Shown here piece by piece: positions 8,937-17,902 of a stretch of 64,000 nucleotides of DNA. The notes beneath the pieces are model-generated. The model searched no databases and was not told where the DNA came from. It worked only from the letters and a program-made list of their open reading frames with translations. Source of the DNA: Azospirillum halopraeferens DSM 3675 (lineage in GTDB: Bacteria; Pseudomonadota; Alphaproteobacteria; Azospirillales; Azospirillaceae); contig NZ_AUCF01000009.1 of the NCBI RefSeq assembly GCF_000429625.1, positions 62,001-126,000 on the forward strand, in the 5' to 3' direction. Positions within the stretch are counted from its first letter, which is position 1; every line of letters starts with the position of its first letter. The translations under genes and the position numbers were made by a program.

Positions 8937-10006
8937 GCGTCGTCGTCATCGCCGAAGCCGGCGTCAACCACAACGGCTCACCCGCCCGCGCGCTGGCGCT
9001 GGTGGAGGCGGCGGCGGACGCCGGGGCGGACGCCGTGAAGTTCCAGACCTTCCGCGCCGCGAAGCTGGCACGCCGGGGTGCTCCGAAGGCCGGCTACCAG
9101 ACCGCGAACGGAGCCGCCGGCGACGACCAACTCGCCATGCTGACCGCGCTGGAATTGGACGCCGCCGCCCACCATGCCGTCGCGCGGCACTGCACGGCAC
9201 TGGGGATCACCTTCCTGTCCAGCCCGTTCGACGAGGACAGCCTGCGCTTCCTCGTGGAAGACCTCGGCGTCGACCGGCTGAAGTTCGGGTCGGGGGAACT
9301 GACCAACGGCCCTCTGCTGCTGGCTGCGGCGCGGACCGGACGGCCGATGATCCTGTCCACCGGCATGGCCACGCTGGGGGAGGTGGAAGACGCCCTGGCG
9401 CTGCTCGCCTTCGGTTACGCGGCCCCGGCCGGCGCCGGGCCGGGCCGGGCGGCCTTTGCCGAGGCGTGGAACGATCCGGCGGCACGCGGGCTCCTGGCCG
9501 ACCGGGTGACGCTCCTCCACTGCACCACCGAATACCCTTCGCCGCCGGACGATGCGAACCTGCGCGCCATGGACACTCTGCGCACCGCCTTCGGCTTGCC
9601 GGTCGGTTTCTCCGATCACACCGAGGGGACCGTGGTAGCCGCCGCCGCCGTCGCCCGCGGCGCCGTGATGGTGGAGAAGCACTTCACCCTCGACCGCACG
9701 CTGCCCGGCCCCGACCACAAGGCGTCTCTGGAACCCCCGGAATTGGCCGCCCTGGTTTCGGCGATCCGCACGGTGGAGCGTGCCCTCGGCGACGGCATCA
9801 AGACGCCGCGGCCGTCGGAACGCGCCAATATCCCGGTCGCCCGCAAGAGCCTGGTGGCGGCCCGCCCGATCGCCGCCGGCGAGATCCTCACCGGCGATGC
9901 GCTGACCGCCAAACGGCCGGGGACGGGCCGATCGCCCATGGACCTGTGGGATGCGCTGGGACGTCCCGCGGCGCGCGACTACGCCACGGACGATCCCCTG
10001 GAGTGA
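8933..10006 (+). CDS. legI: N,N'-diacetyllegionaminate synthase (NeuB family)
   Basis: This enzyme condenses the diacetamido-trideoxymannose with phosphoenolpyruvate to form the nine-carbon acid. The TIM-barrel domain begins VVIAEAGVNHNGSPARAL and contains DAVKFQTF, STGMATLGEVE, CTTEYPSP and FSDHTEG, with the metal/PEP ligands in VMVEKHFTLDR. The C-terminal SAF (antifreeze-like) domain follows from about residue 295 (ARKSLVAARPIAAGEIL). The GTG start overlaps the acetyltransferase stop by 4 bp, giving 357 residues. NeuB, LegI and PseI cannot be separated by eye, but all accompanying genes belong to the legionaminic set. Confidence 0.92.
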   Translation: MSVVVIAEAGVNHNGSPARALALVEAAADAGADAVKFQTFRAAKLARRGAPKAGYQTANGAAGDDQLAMLTALELDAAAHHAVARHCTALGITFLSSPFDEDSLRFLVEDLGVDRLKFGSGELTNGPLLLAAARTGRPMILSTGMATLGEVEDALALLAFGYAAPAGAGPGRAAFAEAWNDPAARGLLADRVTLLHCTTEYPSPPDDANLRAMDTLRTAFGLPVGFSDHTEGTVVAAAAVARGAVMVEKHFTLDRTLPGPDHKASLEPPELAALVSAIRTVERALGDGIKTPRPSERANIPVARKSLVAARPIAAGEILTGDALTAKRPGTGRSPMDLWDALGRPAARDYATDDPLE

Positions 10007-10123
10007 CCGGCGGGCATCTCCGGCAAAGGTCATTGGCATGGCACCGGCCGGCCTGCTAATTAGGGCGCACCTAGCACCGACCGGCCGCCCCGCGGCCCCT
10101 GTCCGGCGGACCACTCACGTTCC

Positions 10124-11194
10124 ATGACCGACATCACGGCTCTTCTGATCCCGGCCACGGCCAGCATTCTCGACGCGATCCGCTGCATCGACGGCGGCAG
10201 CCTCCAGATCGCCCTCGTCACCGACGGGGAACGGCGTCTGACAGGCACCGTCACCGACGGCGATGTCCGGCGCGCCATCCTGCGCGGCCTGCCGCTGACG
10301 GCGCCCGTCACGGAAGTGATGAACCGCACACCCCACAAGGCGCTGGCGGGCACCCGCGACACCGACCTGCTGCGCCTCATGCGCACCCACGAGATCCATC
10401 AGCTTCCGCTGGTGGACGGGGAGGGGAGGGTGTTGGGCATCCACACTCTCGACCAGATCCTCCAGAAGCCGCAGCACTCCAACCGGGTGGTGCTGATGGC
10501 CGGCGGACTGGGCAAGCGTCTGCACCCGCTGACCGAAAACCTGCCCAAGCCGATGATCGCCGTCGGCGGCAAGCCGCTTCTGGAAACGATCGTCGAGAAC
10601 TTCGTCGAGCAGGGCTTCCACCGCTTCATCATCTCGCTGAACTACCGCGGTGACATGATCCGCGATTATTTCGGCAGCGGTCAGAAATGGGGCGTCGAGA
10701 TCGAGTACGTCTACGAGGAACAGCGCATGGGCACCGCCGGCAGCCTCGCCCTGCTGCCGGAGCAGCCGGACGCACCGCTGATCGTCATGAACGGCGACAT
10801 CCTCACCTCGATCAACTTCGTCCAGCTTCTGCGCTTCCACGAGAATTCGGCGGCGACCGCGACCATGGCGGTGTACGAACACAGCGTGCAGATCCCCTAC
10901 GGCGTCGTCGAAGTGGACGGCCACCGCCTGGTGCGCATCACCGAGAAGCCGGAGTACCGGGCGTTCATCAACGCGGGCATCTATGTGCTCGACCCCGCCG
11001 CCCTCGACCACATCCCGCGTGCCACCTTCTTCGACATGCCATCCCTGTTCGAGACCCTGGGCACGGTGGGGCACGCCACGGCGGCGTTCCCGATCCGCGA
11101 ATACTGGCTCGACATCGGCAACCCGCGCGACCTCGCCCGGGCGGAGGTGGAGTTCGACACCGTCTTCAGTTCCGTGGCCAGGGGCGGGGTATGA
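10124..11194 (+). CDS. ptmE: CBS-domain sugar nucleotidyltransferase (PtmE-like)
   Basis: A 356-residue fusion of two N-terminal CBS repeats (about residues 1-115; LVTDGERRLTGTVTDGDVRRA and LPLVDGEGRVLGIHTLDQIL) with a NTP-transferase domain starting VVLMAGGLGKRLHPLT at about residue 122. NGDILTSINF carries the metal-binding Asp. The same architecture is found in PtmE of Campylobacter jejuni, which makes the GDP-linked amino sugar used for legionaminic acid. The CBS pair probably senses an adenine nucleotide (family knowledge). A 117-bp gap precedes it, the largest inside the cassette, so a second promoter is possible. Its stop overlaps ptmF by 4 bp. Confidence 0.85.
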   Translation: MTDITALLIPATASILDAIRCIDGGSLQIALVTDGERRLTGTVTDGDVRRAILRGLPLTAPVTEVMNRTPHKALAGTRDTDLLRLMRTHEIHQLPLVDGEGRVLGIHTLDQILQKPQHSNRVVLMAGGLGKRLHPLTENLPKPMIAVGGKPLLETIVENFVEQGFHRFIISLNYRGDMIRDYFGSGQKWGVEIEYVYEEQRMGTAGSLALLPEQPDAPLIVMNGDILTSINFVQLLRFHENSAATATMAVYEHSVQIPYGVVEVDGHRLVRITEKPEYRAFINAGIYVLDPAALDHIPRATFFDMPSLFETLGTVGHATAAFPIREYWLDIGNPRDLARAEVEFDTVFSSVARGGV

Positions 11195-12111
11195 CCGCCT
11201 GCTGCCTGGTCGTCGGGCAGGGGTCGATCGGCCGGCGCCACCGCAGCGTGCTGACGCGTCTGGGCTGCGCGGTCGAGGCGGTCAGCCGCCGCGGCGGCGC
11301 GGACTGCCATCCCGACCTGACGACCGGCCTGCGCGCCGCCACGCCTGACTGCGTGGTGGTGGCGACGGAAACCGCCGACCATGCCGCGACGCTGGGCGCC
11401 CTGGCCGTGGGGGGCTTCGCCGGCCGCGTGCTGGTGGAAAAGCCGCTGTTCGCGGTCCCCGCCGCCGTTCCCGTCAACCGCTTCGCCGCGCTGGCCGTCG
11501 CCTATCAGCTCCGCTTCCATCCCGTGCTGCAGCGCCTGCGCGACCGACTGGGCGGGGCACCGGTCCTGTCGGCGCAGTTCTACGTCGGCCAGCACCTGCC
11601 CGACTGGCGCCCCGGCCGTGATCACCGGGACAGCTACTCGGCGCGCGCGGCGCTGGGCGGCGGCGCCCTGCGCGACCTCAGCCACGAACTGGATCTGGCC
11701 GACTGGCTGTTCGGCCCGTGGCGTCGGGTGGCGGCGCTGGGGGGCACCTGGGGGGCGCTGGGCATCGACAGCGACGACACCTTCTCCCTGCTGGCCGAAT
11801 TCGCGGGATGCCGCGCCGCGACGTTCCAGCTCAACTATCTCGACCGCCGCACCCGGCGCGAGATCGTGCTGAACACGGCGGAGCACACCCTGTGCGCCGA
11901 CCTGATCGCCGGAACGGTGGCCGTCGACCGCGAGCCGCCGGAACGGATGACCGTCGACCGGGACGATGCCTACGCCGCCATGCACCGTGCCCTGCTGGAG
12001 GGGACCGGCGCGGCGGACCTGTGCGACGTCGCCTCCGCCCTGCGGACGGTCGCGCTGGTGGATGCCGCGGAGCGGGCGGCGCACAGCGGCGTGTGGGTGG
12101 CCAACGGGTGA
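11191..12111 (+). CDS. ptmF: Gfo/Idh/MocA-family oxidoreductase (PtmF-like)
   Basis: A 306-residue NAD(P)-dependent oxidoreductase with N-terminal Rossmann domain (CLVVGQGSIGRRHRSVL), the family Glu-Lys-Pro motif in VLVEKPLF, and a C-terminal domain with GGGALRDLSHELDLADWLFG, where the His/Asp pair is catalytic in relatives. Its place between the PtmE-like nucleotidyltransferase and the CMP-sugar synthetase is the same as in the Campylobacter ptm cluster, where PtmF helps supply the amino-sugar precursor. The ATG overlaps the ptmE stop (ATGA). The precise reaction is inferred from context only. Confidence 0.75.
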   Translation: MTACCLVVGQGSIGRRHRSVLTRLGCAVEAVSRRGGADCHPDLTTGLRAATPDCVVVATETADHAATLGALAVGGFAGRVLVEKPLFAVPAAVPVNRFAALAVAYQLRFHPVLQRLRDRLGGAPVLSAQFYVGQHLPDWRPGRDHRDSYSARAALGGGALRDLSHELDLADWLFGPWRRVAALGGTWGALGIDSDDTFSLLAEFAGCRAATFQLNYLDRRTRREIVLNTAEHTLCADLIAGTVAVDREPPERMTVDRDDAYAAMHRALLEGTGAADLCDVASALRTVALVDAAERAAHSGVWVANG

Positions 12112-12120
12112 GGTGAAGGC

Positions 12121-12828
12121 ATGAAGCGGCTGTGTACCATCTGCGCCCGCGGCGGGTCCAAAGGCGTGCCCGGCAAGAACATCCGGCCGCTGGCCGGCCG
12201 TCCCCTGCTCGCCCACTCCCTCGTACAGGCGCGGGAGTCCGGCCTGTTCGACCGGATCGCCGTCAGCAGCGACGACCCCGCCATTCTGGAGGTCGCCCGG
12301 GAGTGGGGTGCCGACCAGCTCATCGAGCGGCCGGCCGACATGGCGACGGACACCGCCGGCAAGCTGCCGGCGATCCGCCACGCCGTGCTGGCGGCCGAAG
12401 CGGCCGCGGGCGGGCCGTTCGACACGCTGGTCGACCTGGACGCCACATCGCCGCTGCGCCTGCCCGAGGACATCCGGGGTGCGGTGGCGCTGCTGGAGGG
12501 CGGCGACGCCGACTGCGTGATCACCGCCGCGCCGGCCCGCCGCTCGCCCTATTTCAACCTGGTCGAAATCGACGGCGCCGGCATCGTCCGCCTGTCCAAG
12601 CCGCTGCCCGGCGAGGTCCTGCGGCGCCAGGACGCGCCGGCGTGCTTCGACATGAACGCCTCGATCTACGTCTGGCGCCGCGACCCGTTCGTCGACCGGC
12701 CGGCGATCTTCGGCGAGACCACGCGCCTTTTCGTGATGCCGCCCGAACGTTCGGTCGACATCGACGAACCCCTCGACTTCGACATCGTCGAACTGCTGAT
12801 GCGCCGACGCGCGGAGCACCGGACATGA
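12121..12828 (+). CDS. legF: CMP-N,N'-diacetyllegionaminic acid synthetase (NeuA family)
   Basis: A cytidylyltransferase that activates the nonulosonic acid as its CMP derivative. The CTP-binding loop is ARGGSKGVPGKNIRPLAGRPLL (residues 9-30); VDLDATSPLRLPEDI and the late SVDIDEPLDFDIVE contain metal-binding and substrate Asp residues typical of NeuA/LegF. The length of 235 residues matches the LegF/PtmB group and is shorter than bifunctional NeuA. It starts 9 bp after ptmF and overlaps ptmA by 4 bp, so all three are translationally coupled. Confidence 0.9.
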   Translation: MKRLCTICARGGSKGVPGKNIRPLAGRPLLAHSLVQARESGLFDRIAVSSDDPAILEVAREWGADQLIERPADMATDTAGKLPAIRHAVLAAEAAAGGPFDTLVDLDATSPLRLPEDIRGAVALLEGGDADCVITAAPARRSPYFNLVEIDGAGIVRLSKPLPGEVLRRQDAPACFDMNASIYVWRRDPFVDRPAIFGETTRLFVMPPERSVDIDEPLDFDIVELLMRRRAEHRT

Positions 12829-13661
12829 CCACGCACGAGCCCCTTCCCGACTACCGCAACCTGTTCGACCTGACCGGCAAGACCGCCCTGGTGACCGGCG
12901 CCTGCGGCATTCTGGGCCGGCATTTCTGCGCCGGGCTCGCCGCCCACGGGGCCGGGGTGGCGGTCGTGGACCTGGACCGGGCGGCCTGCGACGGGCTGGC
13001 GGAGGCGCTGACCCGCCAGTTCGGTGTCCGGGCCGCGGGCTTCGCCTGCGACGTCGCCGATCCCGGCGCCGTCGCCGCGATGGTCGAGGCCGCCGTCGGC
13101 ACCTTCGGCCGGATCGATGTGCTGCACAACAACGCCGCCTCGAAATCCGCCGACCTCGAAGCGTTCTTCGCCCCGATCGACCGCTTCTCGCTGGACACCT
13201 GGCGGGAGATCATGGCCGTCAACCTGGACGGCGCCTTCCTGGTCGCCCGCTCCGTCGGCAGCCACATGGCGCGCGCCGGCGGCGGCAGCATCATCCAGAC
13301 CGCGTCCATCTACGGCGTCGTCGGGCCCGACCAGCGGATTTACGAAGGCTCCGAATACATGGGCCGCGCCATCAACACGCCGGCCGTCTACAGCGCGTCC
13401 AAGGCCGGCGTCATCGGCCTGACCCGCCACCTGGCCGCCCTGTGGGGGGCCGACGGTGTCCGCGTCAACACCCTGACGCCGGGCGGTGTGGAAAGCGGGC
13501 AGAACGAGACGTTCAAACAGCGCTACGGCGCCCGCATCCCGCTCGGCCGCATGGCGCGCGCCGCCGAAATGGTCGGTGCCCTGGTGTGGCTCGCCTCCGA
13601 CGCCTCCGCCTACGTCACGGGACAGAACATCATCGTGGATGGTGGGCTCACGGCGTGGTAA
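12825..13661 (+). CDS. ptmA: Short-chain dehydrogenase (PtmA-like)
   Basis: A classical SDR of 278 residues. TGACGILGRHFC is the dinucleotide-binding loop, NNAA (LHNNAAS) and the active-site Ser-Tyr-Lys (TASIYG ... VYSASKAGVIG) are present, and the C-terminus VTGQNIIVDGGLTAW is standard. The equivalent gene ptmA lies next to ptmB (legF) in Campylobacter flagellin-glycosylation loci and acts with PtmF in making the amino-sugar precursor. The ATG at 12825 overlaps the legF stop; the frame is open further upstream but conserved sequence begins here. The pathway role is inferred from position. Confidence 0.8.
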   Translation: MTTHEPLPDYRNLFDLTGKTALVTGACGILGRHFCAGLAAHGAGVAVVDLDRAACDGLAEALTRQFGVRAAGFACDVADPGAVAAMVEAAVGTFGRIDVLHNNAASKSADLEAFFAPIDRFSLDTWREIMAVNLDGAFLVARSVGSHMARAGGGSIIQTASIYGVVGPDQRIYEGSEYMGRAINTPAVYSASKAGVIGLTRHLAALWGADGVRVNTLTPGGVESGQNETFKQRYGARIPLGRMARAAEMVGALVWLASDASAYVTGQNIIVDGGLTAW

Positions 13662-13691
13662 AGGCACGCTGATGCAATCGTAGGACCGATC

Positions 13692-15023
13692 ATGTTCAAG
13701 TTTCCCCGCCACAAGCCGATCGACCTCGCCCCCTTCGCCCCCGATGCCGCGGCGACGGACCCGAAGTATGGCCTGCCGCAGGAGATCCGGTTCTGCTCGC
13801 GCTGTGTCATTTCCAACCAGCGGCCGAATTCGGAGGTCGAATTCCGGCACACCGAGCAGACACGGAAAAAGACGATCCGGTTCGACGACGAGGGCGTGTG
13901 CGACGCTTGCCGGGTCGCCGAACGCAAGCATGACGAGATCGACTGGGAAGCCCGCGAGGCGGAACTGCGCGAACTGTGCGACCGCCACCGCAGCAAGGAT
14001 GGCCGCTATGATTGCCTGGTGCCCGGGTCGGGCGGCAAGGACAGCTTCTATGCCGCGCATGTCCTGAAGTACAAGTACGGCATGCATCCGCTGACGGTGA
14101 CCTGGGCACCGCACATCTACACGGAATGGGGCTGGAAGAATTTCCACGCCTGGATACACGCCGGCTTCGACAATTATCTGTGCACGCCCAACGGGCGCGT
14201 GCACCGGCTGCTCACCCGCCTTGCCGTGGAAAAGCTGTTCCACCCGTTCCAACCGTTCATCCTCGGCCAGAAGCAGCTTGCCCCCAAGATGGCGGCCCGC
14301 TTCGGCATCAGCCTTGTCTTCTACGGCGAGAACGAAGCGGAGTACGGCAATCCCATCGAGGATACCGCCTCGGCCCTGCGCAGTTCCGCCTACTACGCGG
14401 CGACCAACCGCGACGAGATCCACCTGGCGGGAACCAGCCTGAAGGAGCTGAAAGAGGATTTCGGCCTGGAGGACCAGGACTTCATCCCCTATCTGCCGGC
14501 CGACCCGGCCGAGGTGGAGGCCCTGAACATGCAGGTCCACTACCTTGGCTACTACTTGAAGTGGCATCCGCAGAGCTGCTACTATTATGCGGTCGAGCAC
14601 GGCGGCTTCCAGGCTTCGCCGGAGCGGACGCCGGGTACCTACAGCAAGTACAACAGCATCGACGACCGCATCGACGATCTGCACTACTTCACCACCCATG
14701 TGAAGTTCGGCATCGGCCGCGCCACCTACGACGCTGCCCAGGAAATCCGGTCCCGCGACATCACCCGCGACGAGGGCGTCGCCCTGGTCCGCCGTTTCGA
14801 CGGGGAGTATCCGGCGCGATTCGAGGATGACAACTTCGGCTTCATGAGCCTGCCGCCGGAGGAGTTCCCCGTGGCGTCGAAGAACTTCGAGCAGCCGATC
14901 ATGGACAAGGAGTACTTCCTGCACCTGGCCGACCGTTTCCGCTCACCGCACCTGTGGCAGTGGGACGGCGGGCAGTGGAGCCTGCGCCGGACCGTCTGGA
15001 ACGCCAACGCCCCCGGCCTCTGA
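13692..15023 (+). CDS. ptmG: N-acetyl sugar amidotransferase (WbpG/PtmG/PseA family)
   Basis: A 443-residue ATP-pyrophosphatase-type amidotransferase that turns an N-acetyl group into an acetimidoyl (amidine) group using ammonia. The PP-loop SGGKDS lies at residues 113-118. Two CxxC pairs (C35/C38 in FCSRCV and C70/C73 in VCDACR) probably bind zinc, as in WbpG and PtmG. It is directly followed by hisF2 and hisH2, the usual ammonia-supply partners of WbpG. It begins 30 bp after ptmA, so the likely substrate is legionaminic acid or its CMP form (inference). Confidence 0.9.
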   Translation: MFKFPRHKPIDLAPFAPDAAATDPKYGLPQEIRFCSRCVISNQRPNSEVEFRHTEQTRKKTIRFDDEGVCDACRVAERKHDEIDWEAREAELRELCDRHRSKDGRYDCLVPGSGGKDSFYAAHVLKYKYGMHPLTVTWAPHIYTEWGWKNFHAWIHAGFDNYLCTPNGRVHRLLTRLAVEKLFHPFQPFILGQKQLAPKMAARFGISLVFYGENEAEYGNPIEDTASALRSSAYYAATNRDEIHLAGTSLKELKEDFGLEDQDFIPYLPADPAEVEALNMQVHYLGYYLKWHPQSCYYYAVEHGGFQASPERTPGTYSKYNSIDDRIDDLHYFTTHVKFGIGRATYDAAQEIRSRDITRDEGVALVRRFDGEYPARFEDDNFGFMSLPPEEFPVASKNFEQPIMDKEYFLHLADRFRSPHLWQWDGGQWSLRRTVWNANAPGL

Positions 15024-15037
15024 AAGCAGGCGACGCC

Positions 15038-15799
15038 GTGCCCACCGTGCGACTCATCCCCCGTCTGGACATCAAGGCGCCCAATCTGATCAAGGGCATC
15101 CATCTGGAGGGCCTGCGCGTCATCGGCGACCCGCAGGCCTATGCCCGGCGCTATTACGAGGCCGGCGCGGACGAACTTCTGTACATCGACATCGTCGCCA
15201 GCCTGTATGGCCGCAACAATCTGGCGGACATCGTCCGCCAGACGGCACGGGACGTCTTCGTGCCGATCACCGTGGGCGGCGGCATCCGCTCGGTTGAGGA
15301 TGCCCGCGCGCTGCTGCGGGCCGGGGCGGACAAGGTGGCGGTCAACACCGCCGCCGTCGCCCGGCCGGAGCTGCTGACCGACATCGCCCGCCAGTTCGGC
15401 AGCCAGGCGGTGGTGCTGTCCATCGAGGCCAAGCAGGACGGCAAAGGCGGCTGGGAAGCCTACACGGACAACGGGCGCGAGCACACGGGCCTGGACGCCG
15501 TTGCCTGGGCGCGCCGGGGCCAGGAATTGGGTGCGGGCGAGATCCTGGTCACGTCGGTCGACCGGGAAGGCACCCGCAAGGGTTACGACGTCGCCCTGAC
15601 GCGGGCCGTATCGGCCGCCGTCACCATTCCTGTGATCGCTTCGGGTGGGATGGGGTCGGTGGATCACATGGTAGACGTGGTCCGGCAGGGACACGCCGAT
15701 GCGGTGGCGATGGCCGATGTCCTCCATTACAACCGCATGACCCTGCCGGACATCCGGACCGCCGCCATCGACCGCGGCCTTGCCGTGCGTCGGACCTGA
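15038..15799 (+). CDS. hisF2: HisF-like ammonia-channelling subunit of the sugar amidotransferase
   Basis: A 253-residue (beta/alpha)8 barrel related to imidazole glycerol-phosphate synthase subunit HisF. PRLDIKAPNLIKGIHLEG replaces the canonical cyclase N-terminus (LDV..GRVVKG), a variation typical of HisF2 proteins that serve WbpG rather than histidine synthesis. TVGGGIRSVEDARALL and VTSVDREGTRKGYD retain the phosphate-binding and second Asp sites. The GTG at 15038 was chosen because homology begins at PTVRLIPRLD; upstream codons lie inside ptmG. Together with HisH2 it should deliver glutamine-derived ammonia to PtmG. Confidence 0.87.
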   Translation: MPTVRLIPRLDIKAPNLIKGIHLEGLRVIGDPQAYARRYYEAGADELLYIDIVASLYGRNNLADIVRQTARDVFVPITVGGGIRSVEDARALLRAGADKVAVNTAAVARPELLTDIARQFGSQAVVLSIEAKQDGKGGWEAYTDNGREHTGLDAVAWARRGQELGAGEILVTSVDREGTRKGYDVALTRAVSAAVTIPVIASGGMGSVDHMVDVVRQGHADAVAMADVLHYNRMTLPDIRTAAIDRGLAVRRT

Positions 15800-15814
15800 G
15801 GGGAGCCGCCCGCC

Positions 15815-16459
15815 ATGAGCAGCGCAACGGTGACCGTCTTCGATTACGGGCTCGGCAACCTCTACAGCGTTTGCCGGGCGCTGGAGCATGTGGGAGCCGA
15901 CGTCCGTCTCGTCGACTCGCCGCCGGCTGCCGGAACGGTGGAACGGCTGGTGGTGCCCGGCGTCGGTGCGTTCGGCGACTGCGTGGCCGGCCTGCGCCGG
16001 CGCGGCATGTTCGATGCCGTTCGCGAGCATGCGGCCACCGGCCGGCCCTTCCTCGGCATCTGCGTGGGCATGCAGATGCTGTTTGAGGTGGGGGAGGAGT
16101 TCGGCGAGCACGAGGGTCTCGGCCTTATTCCCGGCCGCGTCGCGGCCATTTCCGCCACCGGTGCCGACGGCACGCCGCACCGGCTTCCCCACATCGGCTG
16201 GGCTCCCCTGGTCCGTCCCGGCGGCGCGTCCTGGGAGGGCACGCCCCTGGCGGCGGTGGAGCCGGGCGAGTCCGTCTACTTCGTCCACTCCTTCCAGGCA
16301 CTGCCGACCCATCCGGACCATTGCGCCGCCGTCTACGATTACGACGGTCTGCCGGTCACGGCCGCGGTGCGCAACGGTGCCGTCTTCGGAACCCAGTTCC
16401 ACCCGGAACGCAGCGGCCCCGTCGGACTGCGCATCCTCAGCCGTTTCCTGGAGCTTTGA
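15815..16459 (+). CDS. hisH2: HisH-like glutamine amidotransferase subunit
   Basis: A class I glutaminase of 214 residues. FDYGLGNLYSV opens the domain, the nucleophile Cys83 is in GICVGMQMLF, and the His-Glu of the triad is in TQFHPERSG near residue 195. It releases ammonia from glutamine for HisF2 and PtmG. Position 16 bp downstream of hisF2 and next to ptmG argues against a role in histidine synthesis, for which no other gene is present here. Confidence 0.9.
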   Translation: MSSATVTVFDYGLGNLYSVCRALEHVGADVRLVDSPPAAGTVERLVVPGVGAFGDCVAGLRRRGMFDAVREHAATGRPFLGICVGMQMLFEVGEEFGEHEGLGLIPGRVAAISATGADGTPHRLPHIGWAPLVRPGGASWEGTPLAAVEPGESVYFVHSFQALPTHPDHCAAVYDYDGLPVTAAVRNGAVFGTQFHPERSGPVGLRILSRFLEL

Positions 16460-16510
16460 ATTCCGGGGCGAACCGACGGCGCCCGTTTCCGACACAGCGA
16501 GTTCCCCACC

Positions 16511-17848
16511 ATGACGTCCGCCAAGCCGACCCTCTACCTGCCGATCGAAGTTGCCGCCCGCGAACTGGACGCCCGGTTGTTGCTGGCGCATCGTGCGCTC
16601 GGCGCAGGCTATCGTGTCGTCATCGGTCAGCAATGGCTGCTCATCGCCAACCTGGCGAACGTCGTTCCCGGCGTCGTCTTCTTCAAAGGCATGAACCGCA
16701 TCCAGAAGAACTGGATGGTTCACGCCAAACGCCACGGCCATACCATCGCCGCCATCGACGAGGAGGTCACGGCGATCGCCGCACCCGACTTCATCGTCAA
16801 GGAGGTCACCGAGGACGCGATCCGTCTCATCGACGCGATCTTCATGCAGGGCCCCCTTCAGAGCCGGGTCTATGGCGAGCGCTTCCCCGCCCACACCGAA
16901 CGCTTCAAGATCACCGGGAATCCCCGATGGGATCTCCTGCGTCCGGAGTTCAGCGGCTTCTTTACCGGGGAAGCGGCGCGCATCCGCGCCACCCACGGCG
17001 ACTTCATCCTGCTGAACACCAATCTCGGGTTCGTCAATTCAAGTTGGGGATCACCGCAGAAGTACATCAACGTCTGCATCAACGTCGGCTACATCGATCC
17101 CAAGAACCCGGCCGACCTGGAATGGCTCAAGGACCAGTTCGAGTTCGAAAAGCAGAGCTTCCACGCGTTCCGGGCGCTGGCCGTCCGGCTGCGCGACCGT
17201 TATCCCGGCCGCAGAATCGTGCTGCGCCCGCACCCCGCCGAGAACCTGGACACCTGGCGCAAGGCCCTGGCCAACCAATCCGATGTCCTCGTGCTGGCGG
17301 AAGGGTCGGCCATCCCCTGGATCGTGGCGTCCGGGGCGTTGATCCACAACACCTGCACCACCGGAATCGAGGGAACGCTCCTGTCGAAGCCGACCATCGC
17401 CTATGCGCCCTTCACCAACTGGTGCGAGTCCATCTTCATCAGCAATCAGGTTACGCCCCGCTTCGCCGACTTCGACGCTTTGGGCGGGGCCCTCGATCAG
17501 GCGCTGGCGGATCCGGAATCCTTCGTGGCGGAGAGTCGGTCCCGGCACGCCGGCTCCTTGAACGACCATTTCGCCGCCGTCGACAGCACCCTGGCCACCG
17601 ACGCGATCTTCGACGAGGTCACCGCGCTCACGGAGCACCTGTCCCACGGCCGCACCGACAGCCTGCTGCGCCCCGGCCGCTCCCTGACGACGGACGCGCA
17701 GCGTAACGAATACCAGGTCCAGAAGATCTCCATCACCGATGCCGCGCTGACCGCGCGCTTCCACGAGATTGCCGGGGCGCTGGGCCGCCCGGTGTCCGTC
17801 TCCACCCGCAGCCTGGGTGATTCCCTGGTCATGATGGAAGCGGATTGA
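16511..17848 (+). CDS. Surface carbohydrate biosynthesis protein, GT-B-like
   Basis: A 445-residue protein resembling the family annotated as surface carbohydrate biosynthesis protein. Typical stretches are YLPIEVAARELDARLLLA at the N-terminus, VVFFKGMNRIQ, GNPRWDLLRPE, and IHNTCTTGIEGTLLSKPTIAY in the C-terminal half, with RIVLRPHPAEN between. The pattern (HP.E..., then S/T-rich donor loop) is that of GT-B enzymes related to CDP-glycerol/Kdo-type transferases that use CMP-sugars. Because it directly follows a complete CMP-legionaminic acid cassette, it is a good candidate for the transferase that uses that sugar (inference, untested). Confidence 0.6.
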   Translation: MTSAKPTLYLPIEVAARELDARLLLAHRALGAGYRVVIGQQWLLIANLANVVPGVVFFKGMNRIQKNWMVHAKRHGHTIAAIDEEVTAIAAPDFIVKEVTEDAIRLIDAIFMQGPLQSRVYGERFPAHTERFKITGNPRWDLLRPEFSGFFTGEAARIRATHGDFILLNTNLGFVNSSWGSPQKYINVCINVGYIDPKNPADLEWLKDQFEFEKQSFHAFRALAVRLRDRYPGRRIVLRPHPAENLDTWRKALANQSDVLVLAEGSAIPWIVASGALIHNTCTTGIEGTLLSKPTIAYAPFTNWCESIFISNQVTPRFADFDALGGALDQALADPESFVAESRSRHAGSLNDHFAAVDSTLATDAIFDEVTALTEHLSHGRTDSLLRPGRSLTTDAQRNEYQVQKISITDAALTARFHEIAGALGRPVSVSTRSLGDSLVMMEAD

Positions 17849-17902
17849 GGCAAACCGGCACAGACCGGCCGGCGGCGCCCCGGAACGCGAAGGAGCAATC
17901 GC

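Noticed and set aside
10034..10056. Sigma-54-like GG-N10-GC pattern upstream of ptmE
   Set aside because: TTGGCATG resembles a -24 element but the -12 part (CGGCC) is far from TTGCA. Too weak in GC-rich DNA.
15038..16459. Histidine biosynthesis operon
   Set aside because: Only hisF- and hisH-like genes are present, next to a WbpG-type amidotransferase, and HisF has an altered active-site strand; the sugar amidotransferase system explains them better.
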